From NCBI RefSeq assembly GCF_002105555.1, contig NZ_CP020612.1, forward strand, positions 2,875,513 to 2,939,512: DNA of 64,000 nucleotides. The letters run 5' to 3'. The notes beneath the pieces were generated by a model. That model saw only the letters and a program-made list of their open reading frames with translations, searched no databases and was not told the origin of the DNA. The position numbers and the translations under genes are program-made. Positions 1 through 10,500 of this stretch are shown in pieces (the stretch's first letter is position 1; each line of letters starts with the position of its first letter). Source of the DNA: Paracoccus contaminans. GTDB lineage: Bacteria; Pseudomonadota; Alphaproteobacteria; Rhodobacterales; Rhodobacteraceae.

Positions 1-1249
<1,249 letters not shown>

Positions 1250-1253
<4 letters not shown>

Positions 1254-1711
1254 TCCGCGCTGCGGCACTGGCGGTCTTGCTGCCCGGCGCCGCGCTGGCC
1301 GATGCGGCGCTGTTCGTCGTCGAACCCTCGCAGATGCCCTTCGACCTCGGCCCCGGCGCGCCGGCCAACCAGCCCTCGCGCCGGGGCAACGCCCCCTTTG
1401 CCGCCGGCAATTCGGGCAGCGCGCCGGGGAACGGCTCGGCCATTCACGCCAATTCGCCCCGCAATCCGGCGAATGGTCCCGGTGGCGGCCGCGCCATCAT
1501 CGCCGATGGCGAGGCGGTGGGCTATTACACGACCAATAGCGGAACGCTGAACCTGTTCACCGCATCCGGCCGCCGTGTCGCCTATCGCCCCGCGCATGGC
1601 ACCCGGTCGCTGTTTTCCACCGACGGGCGCTGGTGCGGAACGGTCGCGCAGACCGGCGGCGGCTTTGCTCTGGGCATGACGCGCGAGTGTCTGCAGCGGT
1701 TCTTTCAGTAA
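1250..1711 (+). CDS. small exported protein of unknown function
   Basis: A 153-residue protein whose ATG overlaps the pyrG stop (ATGA). Residues 1-18 look like a Sec signal peptide ending ALA-DA. Residues about 30-85 are rich in Asn, Gly, Pro and Ala (low complexity). The last 70 residues form a more ordered region with aromatic and glycine positions ([21 protein letters not shown]) and two cysteines that could form a disulfide. I do not recognise a named family. Being an exported protein coupled to a cytoplasmic nucleotide enzyme is odd; the coupling may only secure its expression. Confidence 0.75.
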
Positions 1712-1760
1712 GGCCCCGGCGCGCCTCGGTTGTTTGCCCGCTCTGCCCGGCTGCCCCCCG

Positions 1761-3071
1761 TCAGGGGACAGCGTGGCGCATGTTTTCCGGCAGCCAGGTC
1801 GCCAGTCCGGGAAAGGCGATCAGGATGAACACCATCACCACCATGATCGCGAACATGGGCAGGGCAGCGCGGGCGATATAGGCCATGCTGTGCCCGGTCA
1901 TCCCTTGCAGCACGAACAGGTTGAACCCGACCGGCGGCGTGATCTGCGCCATTTCCACGACCACGACCACGAAGATGCCGAACCAGATCACGTCGATGCC
2001 GGCCTGCCGGATCATCGGCTCGACCACCGCGATTGTCAGAACCACGGCCGAGATGCCGTCCAGAAAACAGCCGATGACGATATAGAACACCAGCAGCGCC
2101 ATCAGCAGCTGGAACCTGCCCAGCTCCAGCGCCCCGATCCATTCGGCCAGCGCCCGCGGCAGCCCGGTGAAGCCCATCGACAGCGACAGGAAGGATGCCC
2201 CCGCCAGGATCAGCGCGATCATCGCCGAGGTGCGCACCGCCCCCATGAGGCTGGAGATGAAGCTGGACCATGTCAGCGACCGCTGCGCCGCGGCCAGCAT
2301 CAGCGATCCGACGACGCCGACGGCGGCCGCCTCGGTCGCGGTGGCGATGCCGGTATACATGGACCCGATGATCGCCGTGATGAGGATCAGCACCGGGATC
2401 AGGAAGCGGGAGTTGCGCACCCGCTCGGCAAAGCTCATCACCGGCTCGGGCGCGGGGCGGAAATCGGGGGCGATGCGCGAGATGATGGCGATATAGCCCA
2501 TGAACAGCGCCGCCAGCACCAGCCCCGGCACGATGCCGGCCATGAATAGCTTGGTGATCGATTCATTGATGGTCACGCCATAGACGATCAGCGTCAGCGA
2601 GGGTGGGATCATCAGCCCCAGCGTCGCCGCCCCGGCCAGCGTGCCGATGACCAGACGCTCGGGATAGCCGCGGCGGCGCAGCTCGGGGACCGACATCTTG
2701 CCGACCGTGGTCAGCGTCGCCGCGGACGAGCCGGACACCGCGGCAAAGACGGTGCAGCCCGCGACATTGGTATGCAGCAGCCCGCCCGGCAGCCGGGCCA
2801 TCCAGGGCGCCAGCCCGCGGAACATGTCCTCGGACAGGCGGGTGCGATAGAGGATCTCGCCCATCCAGATGAACAGCGGCAGGGCCGTCAGCGTCCAGGA
2901 CGACGAGGACCGCCAGATCGTGGTCATCATGGCGTCGCCCACGGGGCGGGTGGTGAACATCTCCATCCCGAACCAGGCAACGCCCATCAAGGCAAGGCCG
3001 ACCCAGACCCCCGCCCCCAGCAGCGAAAACAGGACCAGCAGGAACAGGGCCACGGGGATCAGTTCGGACAT
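1761..3071 (-). CDS. dctM: TRAP transporter large permease (DctM type)
   Basis: Large membrane subunit of a tripartite ATP-independent periplasmic transporter, which imports organic acids using an ion gradient. The 436 residues match the usual DctM length and are hydrophobic throughout, with about a dozen membrane segments. Family-typical stretches are visible: SGSSAATLTTVG (residues about 114-125), the IPPSLTLIVYG loop and the late MAQITPPVGFNLFVL motif. It is last in the leftward order dctP-dctQ-dctM, ten bases after dctQ, and faces the exported-protein gene tail to tail. Confidence 0.95.
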   Translation of the reverse strand: MSELIPVALFLLVLFSLLGAGVWVGLALMGVAWFGMEMFTTRPVGDAMMTTIWRSSSSWTLTALPLFIWMGEILYRTRLSEDMFRGLAPWMARLPGGLLHTNVAGCTVFAAVSGSSAATLTTVGKMSVPELRRRGYPERLVIGTLAGAATLGLMIPPSLTLIVYGVTINESITKLFMAGIVPGLVLAALFMGYIAIISRIAPDFRPAPEPVMSFAERVRNSRFLIPVLILITAIIGSMYTGIATATEAAAVGVVGSLMLAAAQRSLTWSSFISSLMGAVRTSAMIALILAGASFLSLSMGFTGLPRALAEWIGALELGRFQLLMALLVFYIVIGCFLDGISAVVLTIAVVEPMIRQAGIDVIWFGIFVVVVVEMAQITPPVGFNLFVLQGMTGHSMAYIARAALPMFAIMVVMVFILIAFPGLATWLPENMRHAVP

Positions 3072-3081
3072 GGGCGGATCA

Positions 3082-3669
3082 TCACTCGGCGTGGCTTTGT
3101 TCGGGATCGGTGCGGATATTGTCGCGCCCCGACAGCAGCATGGTCACGAGGTTGTCGGCAAAGGCCAGCGCCAGAAGGGCCGCACCCACCGCCACCGGCA
3201 GCTGCGCGATCCACAGGGGCGTCGCATCCTGCCCCTGGCTGACATCCCCCAGCGCCCAGGACCAGCGCACCATCTGCGCGGCATACCAGGCAAGATAGAC
3301 GGCGATCGCCGTGGCAAGCGCCAGGCACAGGGTTTCCGCCGCCCGCCGCCGGCGCCCCAGCGCCTGCAGCAGCAGTTCGACCCGGATATGGGCACCGCGG
3401 TTCAGCGTATGCGCAAAGGCCAGGAACGAGGCCGCCGCCATCAGGTATCCGGCATAATCCGCCCCCCCGCGGATCACATGACCCGTCCAGCGGGCGATCA
3501 TCTGCGCGACGATCATCCCCAGCAGGGCGATCATGCACAGCGCGGCCAGCACGGCCCCGCTGTCATAAAGCCCGTCCAGCCCCCGGCGCAGGGCAGACCG
3601 CCGGGCAGCGCCCTGCTGCCCGGCCCCGGTCCCCTGGACTGCGCCCCGATCACTGCCCCCGATAGGCAT
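3082..3669 (-). CDS. dctQ: TRAP transporter small permease (DctQ type)
   Basis: Small membrane subunit that pairs with DctM. It has 195 residues with four predicted membrane segments (about 38-57, 68-88, 104-127, 150-175) and the DctQ-typical GAHIRVELL motif after the second helix. The chosen ATG overlaps the end of dctP by 20 bases, with an AAGG sequence about nine bases upstream. The first 35 residues are hydrophilic and unusually long for the family, so an internal start is possible. Assignment to the family is firm; the exact start is less so. Confidence 0.88.
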   Translation of the reverse strand: MPIGGSDRGAVQGTGAGQQGAARRSALRRGLDGLYDSGAVLAALCMIALLGMIVAQMIARWTGHVIRGGADYAGYLMAAASFLAFAHTLNRGAHIRVELLLQALGRRRRAAETLCLALATAIAVYLAWYAAQMVRWSWALGDVSQGQDATPLWIAQLPVAVGAALLALAFADNLVTMLLSGRDNIRTDPEQSHAE

Positions 3670-4636
3670 CGATGATCGCCTTGCCCGGCTCGCCGGCGGC
3701 GGCGATGAAGTCCTGGGTCATGGTGGCGCCGAACCCTTCGAGATCCGCCTTCAGCTGCTCGCCGGGGGGGCTGACCTTCATGCCATGCTCGGCCAGGGTC
3801 TTGAGATATTCCGTGGCCAGTTCCTGCGAACGCGCGGTTCCGCGGCTGCGCGCCTCTTCCGCGCAGGCGGACAGCGCGCCGCGCGACGCCTCGTCGAGGC
3901 CGGCCATTGCATCGGCATTGGCGAACACCACGTTGCGCGGCAGCCAGGCGGACACGTCATAGAAATGATCGACGCTTTCCCAGACCTTGCTGTCCACCCC
4001 GGTCGAGCCGGAGGTGATCATCGCCTCGGCCACGCCCGTCGCGAGCGCCTGGCTCAGTTCGGCCGCCTCGATCTGGACGGGAATCATGCCCACCAGTTCG
4101 GCCAGCCGCGATGTGGCCGCGTTGTAGGCCCGGAACTTGAGCCCCTTGAGATCGGCGGCGCTGTTGATGTCCTTCTTGGTGTAAAGACCCTGCGGCGGCC
4201 AGGGCACCGAATAAAGATAGGTCAGCTTCTGCTTGGCCAGCGCGTCCTTGATCGGCCCCTGCGCCGCATTCCACAGCTTGTCGCTGGCCTCATAGGAGGT
4301 GGCCAGGAACGGAATCGCGTCGATGCCGAACAGGCGGTTCTCGTTCTCGTGGGCGGAAAGCACCCGCTCTCCGATCGGGGCCTGGCCGGTCTGGACGGCG
4401 CGCTTGATGTCGCTGCCCGAAAAGAGCGATCCGTTCGGATGCACCACGATTTCCAGTGACCCGTTCGATTTCTCGCCGACGCATTTGGCGAAGGCGACTG
4501 CGTTCTCGGTATGGAAGTTGGTCGCGGGATAGGCGACCGGCATGTCCCATTTCTCGGCCGCGCCGGCGCCCGTGGCGGCGGTCACGGCAAGGGTCAGTGC
4601 GGCAGTCACGGCGGTTGCGGCAATCGCCTTCGGCAT
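3650..4636 (-). CDS. dctP: TRAP transporter periplasmic solute-binding protein (DctP type)
   Basis: Binds the substrate in the periplasm and delivers it to DctQM. The start at 4636 (MPKAIAATA) is favoured because an AGGGAG ribosome site lies about ten bases upstream and a clean signal peptide follows (cleavage near AGAAEKW); upstream ATGs would spoil it. The conserved substrate-carboxylate arginine lies in the motif GLKFRAYN. The gene is divergent from pxpABC, which degrades 5-oxoproline. Some TRAP binding proteins of other bacteria are known to bind pyroglutamate, so that substrate is inferred here. Confidence 0.93.
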   Translation of the reverse strand: MPKAIAATAVTAALTLAVTAATGAGAAEKWDMPVAYPATNFHTENAVAFAKCVGEKSNGSLEIVVHPNGSLFSGSDIKRAVQTGQAPIGERVLSAHENENRLFGIDAIPFLATSYEASDKLWNAAQGPIKDALAKQKLTYLYSVPWPPQGLYTKKDINSAADLKGLKFRAYNAATSRLAELVGMIPVQIEAAELSQALATGVAEAMITSGSTGVDSKVWESVDHFYDVSAWLPRNVVFANADAMAGLDEASRGALSACAEEARSRGTARSQELATEYLKTLAEHGMKVSPPGEQLKADLEGFGATMTQDFIAAAGEPGKAIIDAYRGQ

Positions 4637-4726
4637 CGGCTTTTTCTCCCTTGCATGCGCGGGGTCTCTGGCGGGCCCCTCAGATCGCGGCAACCTTACG
4701 GGCAGGCCCGCGGCACTGTCCACTGG

Positions 4727-4740
4727 GCATGTGAACATGC
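4727..4740. promoter_or_regulatory. inverted repeat, possible GntR-type operator between dctP and pxpA
   Basis: GCATGT-GA-ACATGC is a perfect 6-bp inverted repeat with a two-base spacer. Its core, GT-GA-AC, fits the loose GT-N2-AC pattern of FadR-subfamily GntR operators. It sits in the 173-base divergent region between dctP (4636) and pxpA (4810), where one repressor could control both directions. No regulator gene is next to it. Confidence 0.35.
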
Positions 4741-4809
4741 GCCCGCCCGCACCCTTGGCAAGCGCGCCCCGGCGCGTTCATATGCCCAAAACCGAAGCGG
4801 GGGCAGGAC

Positions 4810-5580
4810 ATGGCGGCAAGGATCGGGCAGATCGATCTCAATTCCGATCTTGGCGAGGGGTTCGGCCCCTGGTCGATGGGCGATGACAAGGCGATGCTGG
4901 ACATCGTGACCAGCGCCAATATCGCCGCAGGCGGCCATGCCAGCGATCCCGAGACGATGTTTGCGACCTTGGGCACCGCTGCCGCGCGCGGCGTCGTCGT
5001 GGGCGCCCATCCCGGCTATCCTGACCGCGAAGGGTTCGGCCGGCGGGTGATCCCCATGGCCCCGGCCGAGATCGGCCGCATGGTGGCCGCCCAGACAGGG
5101 GCGCTGTCGGCGCTGGCGCAGATGGCGGGCACGGCGGTGCGCTATGTCAAACCGCATGGCGCGCTGGGCAACCTGGCCGCCGCCGATCCGGCGGTCGCCC
5201 GCGCCATTGTCGCGGCGGTGGCGCAGCTGTCGCCGCGTCTGGCAATCCTGGCGATCTCGGGCACCGCGCTGGAACAGGCCGCGCGCGCCGAAGGGGTCGA
5301 GGTGTTTTCCGAAATCTTCGCCGACCGGGCCTATCTGCCGGACGGCCAGCTTGTCCCCCGTTCGCGGCAGGGATCGGTGCTGCATGATCCGGACGCCATT
5401 GCCGAACGGCTGATCGGCTTTCTGGAAAGCGGCACGATGCCGACCATCGATGGCGGGACGGTGACGCTCGCCGCGCAGTCGATCTGCGTTCACAGCGACA
5501 CCCCCGGCGCCGTGGCCATCGCCCGCGGCCTGCGCACGCGGCTGACGGCCGCCGGCGTCACGATTGCGCCTTTCCTGTGA
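4810..5580 (+). CDS. pxpA: 5-oxoprolinase subunit PxpA (LamB/YcsF family)
   Basis: One of three subunits of the bacterial ATP-dependent 5-oxoprolinase, which opens 5-oxo-L-proline to glutamate. The 256 residues carry family signatures: DLNSDLGEGFG at residues 9-19, ANIAAGGHASDP near 37, VGAHPGYPD near 64 and VKPHGAL near 113. A possible AGGA ribosome site precedes the ATG at very short spacing. The stop shares bases with the start of pxpB. With pxpB and pxpC following in overlap, this is a complete pxpABC set. Confidence 0.95.
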   Translation: MAARIGQIDLNSDLGEGFGPWSMGDDKAMLDIVTSANIAAGGHASDPETMFATLGTAAARGVVVGAHPGYPDREGFGRRVIPMAPAEIGRMVAAQTGALSALAQMAGTAVRYVKPHGALGNLAAADPAVARAIVAAVAQLSPRLAILAISGTALEQAARAEGVEVFSEIFADRAYLPDGQLVPRSRQGSVLHDPDAIAERLIGFLESGTMPTIDGGTVTLAAQSICVHSDTPGAVAIARGLRTRLTAAGVTIAPFL

Positions 5581-6278
5581 TGGCCGATACTGCCGCCCCG
5601 CGCTTTGTCCCCGTTGCCGATCACGCGCTGCTGGTCGAATTCGGCACCGTCATCGACGATGCCGTGACCGACCGCGTGCATGCGCTTGACCGCACCTTAG
5701 CCGCCGCCCCCTTTGCCGGCCTGCGCGAGACGGTGCCGGCCTTCGTCAATCTGCTGATCGACTTTGATCCGCTGGCAACCGACCATGCGACGGTCGAGGC
5801 GGCAGTGCGCGACCGGCTTGCCCGCCCGGCCATCGCTGCGCGCCCGGCGGCAACGCATGTGGTCGAGGTCTGCTATGATGCCGAGCTTGCCCCGGATCTG
5901 GGGGCGGTGGCCGAGCAGACGGGGCTGACAACCGACGGGGTGATCGCGGCCCATCTGTCCGGGCGCTACCGCGTGGGGATGTTCGGCTTTGCGCCGGGCT
6001 ATGCCTACATGTCCGGCACCCCGGCCGAAATCCGGCTGCCGCGCAAGACGGCGCCGGTGCGGGGCGTGCCTGCGGGGCAGGTCATCATCGCCGGCGCGCA
6101 GTGCATCGTCACCACGTTGGAGATGCCGGCAGGATGGTGGCGGATCGGCCGGTCCCCCACCCGCATCCTGCGCGACGACCCGGACCGCCCTTTTCTGTTC
6201 GATGCGGGCGACATCGTGACCATGCGGCGCATCGACCGCGCCGCCTATGACCGCGCGATGGCGGCCCATCATGGCTGA
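5580..6278 (+). CDS. pxpB: 5-oxoprolinase subunit PxpB (KipI/allophanate hydrolase subunit 1 family)
   Basis: Second 5-oxoprolinase subunit. Typical features are the N-terminal VADHALLVEFG segment and the conserved FGFAPGYAYMSGTP motif around residue 140, followed by PRKTAPVRGVPAGQV. The ATG at 5580 overlaps the pxpA stop as TGATG; a GTG one codon earlier is also possible. The length of 232 residues is normal. It overlaps pxpC by eight bases, consistent with coupled translation of an obligate complex. Confidence 0.94.
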   Translation: MADTAAPRFVPVADHALLVEFGTVIDDAVTDRVHALDRTLAAAPFAGLRETVPAFVNLLIDFDPLATDHATVEAAVRDRLARPAIAARPAATHVVEVCYDAELAPDLGAVAEQTGLTTDGVIAAHLSGRYRVGMFGFAPGYAYMSGTPAEIRLPRKTAPVRGVPAGQVIIAGAQCIVTTLEMPAGWWRIGRSPTRILRDDPDRPFLFDAGDIVTMRRIDRAAYDRAMAAHHG

Positions 6279-7236
6279 GGCGCGGCTGAAGGTCATCCAG
6301 GCCGGTCCGCATGTCTCGTTCCAGGACGGGGGGCGGCCGGGGCTGATGCGCTATGGCGTCACCCGTTCGGGCCCGATGGACCGGCTGGCCCATGCGGCGG
6401 CGAACCGGGCGCTCGGCCGGGCCGATGATGCCACGGCGATCGAGATTTCGCTGGGCGGGCTGGTGCTTGAATGCACGGCCGGGGCGCTGTCGCTCTGCGT
6501 GGCGGGCGGGGGCTTTGTCGTATCGGCGGCCGGCGCCGCGGTTCCTGCCTGGGGCGTTCTGACGCTGCGCGCGGGCGAGCGGCTGGTCATCCGCCCCGGC
6601 CACTGGGGCAGCTGGTGTTCGCTGGCGCTGGCGGGCGATCCGCAGGTGCCGTCCTGGCTGGGCCACACCGCCACCCATACCCTGTCGGGCCGGGGTGGCG
6701 GGCTGCTGAAGCCGGGCGCCGAGATCGTGGTCGAAAACGCACGGGTGATCGGCAACCGGCCCATCCCTTGCCCTGTCTTTGCCCGGCCCCTGCGCATGGC
6801 GGCGGTGGTGCCCGGTCCGCAGGACCACCACTTTCAGCCCGGCGCGATCGGGGCGCTGGTTTCGGCCCCCTGGCGTGTCAGCAGCGCCTATGACCGCATG
6901 GGGATGCGCCTCGAAGGGCCGCCGCTCGCGCTGGGGGATGCCCTGTCCATCCCGTCCGAGGCGATCGTCGCGGGGTCGATCCAGGTGTCGGGGGACGGCG
7001 TGCCGACGCTGCTGCTGCGCGATCACCAGACCACGGGCGGGTATCCCAAGATCGCCACGGTGCTGGGCTGCGACCTGGACCGGATCGTGCAGCTGCGCCC
7101 GCGCGATGTGCTGCGCTTCATTGGCGTCACCCCGGCCGAGGCGGTGGCGCGTGCCCGCCGTCAAACGGCGCAGACCCGGCAATGGCTGGAGCGGCTGGAC
7201 AGCGGCGGCAGCGGGGCAGAGCCCGCCGCCCCCTGA
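6271..7236 (+). CDS. pxpC: 5-oxoprolinase subunit PxpC (KipA/allophanate hydrolase subunit 2 family)
   Basis: Third 5-oxoprolinase subunit. The start MAEARLKV at 6271 is preferred over an upstream ATG at 6247 because the protein then begins at the usual family point (LKVIQAGPHVSFQDGGRPG). Other signatures are GPMDRLAHAAAN and the late LLRDHQTTGGYPKIATV motif near residue 255. It is the last gene of the pxpABC operon; about 270 bases without a clear gene follow before the convergent end of mfd. Confidence 0.94.
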   Translation: MAEARLKVIQAGPHVSFQDGGRPGLMRYGVTRSGPMDRLAHAAANRALGRADDATAIEISLGGLVLECTAGALSLCVAGGGFVVSAAGAAVPAWGVLTLRAGERLVIRPGHWGSWCSLALAGDPQVPSWLGHTATHTLSGRGGGLLKPGAEIVVENARVIGNRPIPCPVFARPLRMAAVVPGPQDHHFQPGAIGALVSAPWRVSSAYDRMGMRLEGPPLALGDALSIPSEAIVAGSIQVSGDGVPTLLLRDHQTTGGYPKIATVLGCDLDRIVQLRPRDVLRFIGVTPAEAVARARRQTAQTRQWLERLDSGGSGAEPAAP

Positions 7237-7505
7237 TCGGCCGCCGGTCAGCCAAGGCCCCGCCAGGCCCGCATCCGCGCACCGCCCCGGCCAGAGCCGC
7301 TGCCCCGGGCGGGCCCGACGCTGATCGCTGCCTTGCGCGGCGACCATCCGCAGCGGCCAAGACCTGTCCGGGGCGCCGCGGGATGGCAGGCCGATCCCGA
7401 CAGCGCGGGCATACCCTGCCCGGCATGCGGCATCCTTGAACGACGGCCGCCGCTGCCATGCACCCGGCTGGGCATGCCATCAGGGGCGAGGCTCCGCCCC
7501 CGCGG

Positions 7506-10500
7506 TCAGCGTGATCCCTGCCGCGCCGCCCCGGCACCGGCGCCCTTGCGCCGGCCGCCATCGCGCGCCGGGGGGGGCGGCTTTTCCGCCGCCCCCTTAT
7601 CGGCGCTGCCGGGTTGCGCCCGGCCTGCCTCGCGGATCTTGAGCGCAAGGTCCTTGGCGATGGCAAAGGCGCCCTTGATGCGATCGGCATCGGTCGGCCA
7701 CGGGGCGCTGACGACCAGCTTGTTGTCGGAAATCCGCGCCGCGCCCTTCTGTTCCTGCAGATATTCGACCAGCCCGCCAGGGTTGGGGAACTTGTCCTGA
7801 TGAAACTGGATGGTCGCGCCCTTGGGGCCGGCGACCAGCGAGGCGATATTGGCCTTTTTCGCCATCGCCTTGATGCGGATGACCAGCAGCAGCGTGTTGA
7901 CCTCGCGCGGCAGCGGGCCGAAGCGGTCGATCAGTTCGGCGGCAAAGCCTTCCAGCTCGACCTTGGTGGTCAGCTGCGACAGGCGGCGATACAGGTCCAG
8001 CCGCACGTCCAGATCGGGGATGAAGCTTTCCGGGATCGTCACCGGCACGCCCAGCGTCAGTTGCGGCGCCCATTCATCGTCGGGGGTGCCCTCGATCTCG
8101 CCCGATTTCAGCTTGGCGATCGTCTCCTCGAGCATCGCCTGGTAGAGCTCGAAGCCGACCTCCTTGATATGGCCGGACTGTTCCTCGCCCAGCAGGTTGC
8201 CGGCGCCGCGCAGGTCCAGATCCTGGCTGGCGAGGTTGAACCCCGCGCCAAGGCTGTCGATGGACCCCAGGAACTTGAGCCGCCGCATCGCCTGCGGCGT
8301 CAGCGGCACGCGCGGCTTGGTCGTCAGATAGCAATAGGCGCGGGTGCGCGAACGGCCCACCCGCCCCCTGATCTGGTAAAGCTGCGCCAGCCCGAACATG
8401 TCGGCGCGCCAGACGACCATCGTGTTGGCGCGGGGGATGTCGAGCCCGCTTTCCACGATGCTGGTGGCCAGCAGCACGTCATGGCCGCCATCGTAAAAGG
8501 CGTTCATCCGCTGGTCCAGATCGCCCGCCGCAAGCTGGCCATGGGCAACCAGATAGCTGACCTCGGGGACATGCTCGCGCAGCCAGTCCTCCACCTCGGG
8601 CAGGTCGGACAGTCGCGGGACGACCAGGAAGGACTGGCCGCCCCTGTATTTCTCGCGCAGCAGCGCCTCGCGGATGGTGACGCTGTCGAATTCGGACACA
8701 TAGGTGCGGATCGCCAGCCGGTCCACCGGCGGCGTGCCGATCACCGACAGATCGCGCACCCCGGTCAGCGACAATTGCAGCGTGCGCGGGATGGGCGTCG
8801 CCGTCAGCGTCAGGACGTGAATGTCCGAGCGCAGTTCCTTCAGCCGTTCCTTGTGGGCGACGCCGAAATGCTGCTCCTCGTCGATCACCAGCAGGCCCAG
8901 ATCCTTGAAGCGGACCTGCTTGGCCAGCACCGCATGGGTGCCGACGACGATATCCACCGAGCCGTCGGCCAGCCCCGCCCGTGTCGCCGCTGCATCCTTG
9001 GCGCTGACGAACCGCGACAGGGGACGAACATTGATCGCGGTGCCGCGGAAACGCTCGGCAAAGCTGCGGTAATGCTGGCGCGCCAGCAGCGTCGTCGGGG
9101 CGACCACCGCGACCTGCTTGCCCTGGCTGGCAGCCAGGAAGGCGGCGCGCATCGCCACCTCGGTTTTGCCAAAGCCCACATCGCCGACGACCAGCCGGTC
9201 CATCGGGCGGCCCGCCGCCATGTCCTCGGCCACGTCGGCGATGGCGGCGGCCTGATCGTCGGTTTCGGTCCAGGGGAAACGGGCGGCAAAGGCCTCCCAT
9301 TCGTGGCGTTCGGGTTCCAGCACCGGGGCGGCGCGCAGCATCCGTTCGGCGGCAACCCGCATCAGCCGGTCGGCGATCTGGCGGATGCGCTCCTTCAGCC
9401 GCGCCTTGCGGGCCTGCCAGGCCCCGCCGCCCAGCTTGTCGAGCAAGCCTTCCTCGTGGCCGTAACGGGTCAGCAGCTCGATATTCTCGACCGGCAGATA
9501 CAGCCGGTCGCCGCCCGCATATTCCAGCGCCACGCAGTCATGGGGCACGCCCAGCGCGCGGATCGTCTCGAGCCCCGTATAGCGGCCGATGCCGTGTTCG
9601 ACATGAACGACCAGATCGCCCGGCGTCAGCGAGGTGGTATCCTTGAGGAAGTTTTCCGCCCGCCGCCGCTTCCTCGCGCCCCGCACCAAGCGGTCGCCCA
9701 GAACATCCTGTTCCGAGATGACCGCGAGCGGCCCGGTTGCCTGCCCATCCGCGACGAACCCTTCCTCGAGCGGCCAGACGGCCAGCCCCAACGCGCCTTT
9801 CGCATCAGGAAGGGCGCGGATGTCGTCGATGGGCGCCCCGGTCAGCCCCTCATCGGCCAGCAGCCCGGCAAGGCGTTCGCGTGCGCCCTCGGAGAACGAG
9901 GCGATGACGACGCGGCGGGTTTTCTGCAATTCGCGCACATGGGCGGCCAGCGCGCCGAACAGGTCGGCCTTTTCAGCCTGCCGTTCGGGGGCAAAGCTGC
10001 GCCCCGCCCCGCCGCCCGCGTCCAGCACCCCCGGCCCCGGCGGGCGTGCCAGCACCGACAGGCGGATCACCCGGTGCGCACCCAGCCAGCGGTTCCATTC
10101 CGCCTCGTCCGCGAACAGGGCCTGCGGCTCGACCGGGCGATAGACGGTGTCGGCGGCGCCCTTGCGGCCCATCGCCTCGCGCCGGGCATCGAACTGTTCG
10201 GTGATCGTTTCCCAGCGGGCGGCGCGGTGCTGATCAAGATGATCGTCCAGCATCACCGCGGCGCCGGGCAGATAGTCCAGCAGCGTGTCCAGCCGTTCGT
10301 GAAACCATGGCAGCCAGTGTTCCATCCCGGCGACCTTTTGGCCCGCGCTGACCGATTCATACAGCGGATCGTTGCCGCCCCCGCCATAGGCGGCGCGGTA
10401 GTTCTGGCGGAAACGGGCGATCGCATCCTCGTCCAGGACAACCTCGGACATGGGCGCGATCTCGACCCGGTCGCGTTCGCCGGTGGAGCGCTGGGTCTGG

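Noticed and set aside
7479..7497. GGGGCG/CGCCCC hairpin after mfd as a terminator
   Set aside because: Only six base pairs and no T run; such stems are common in DNA of this composition.
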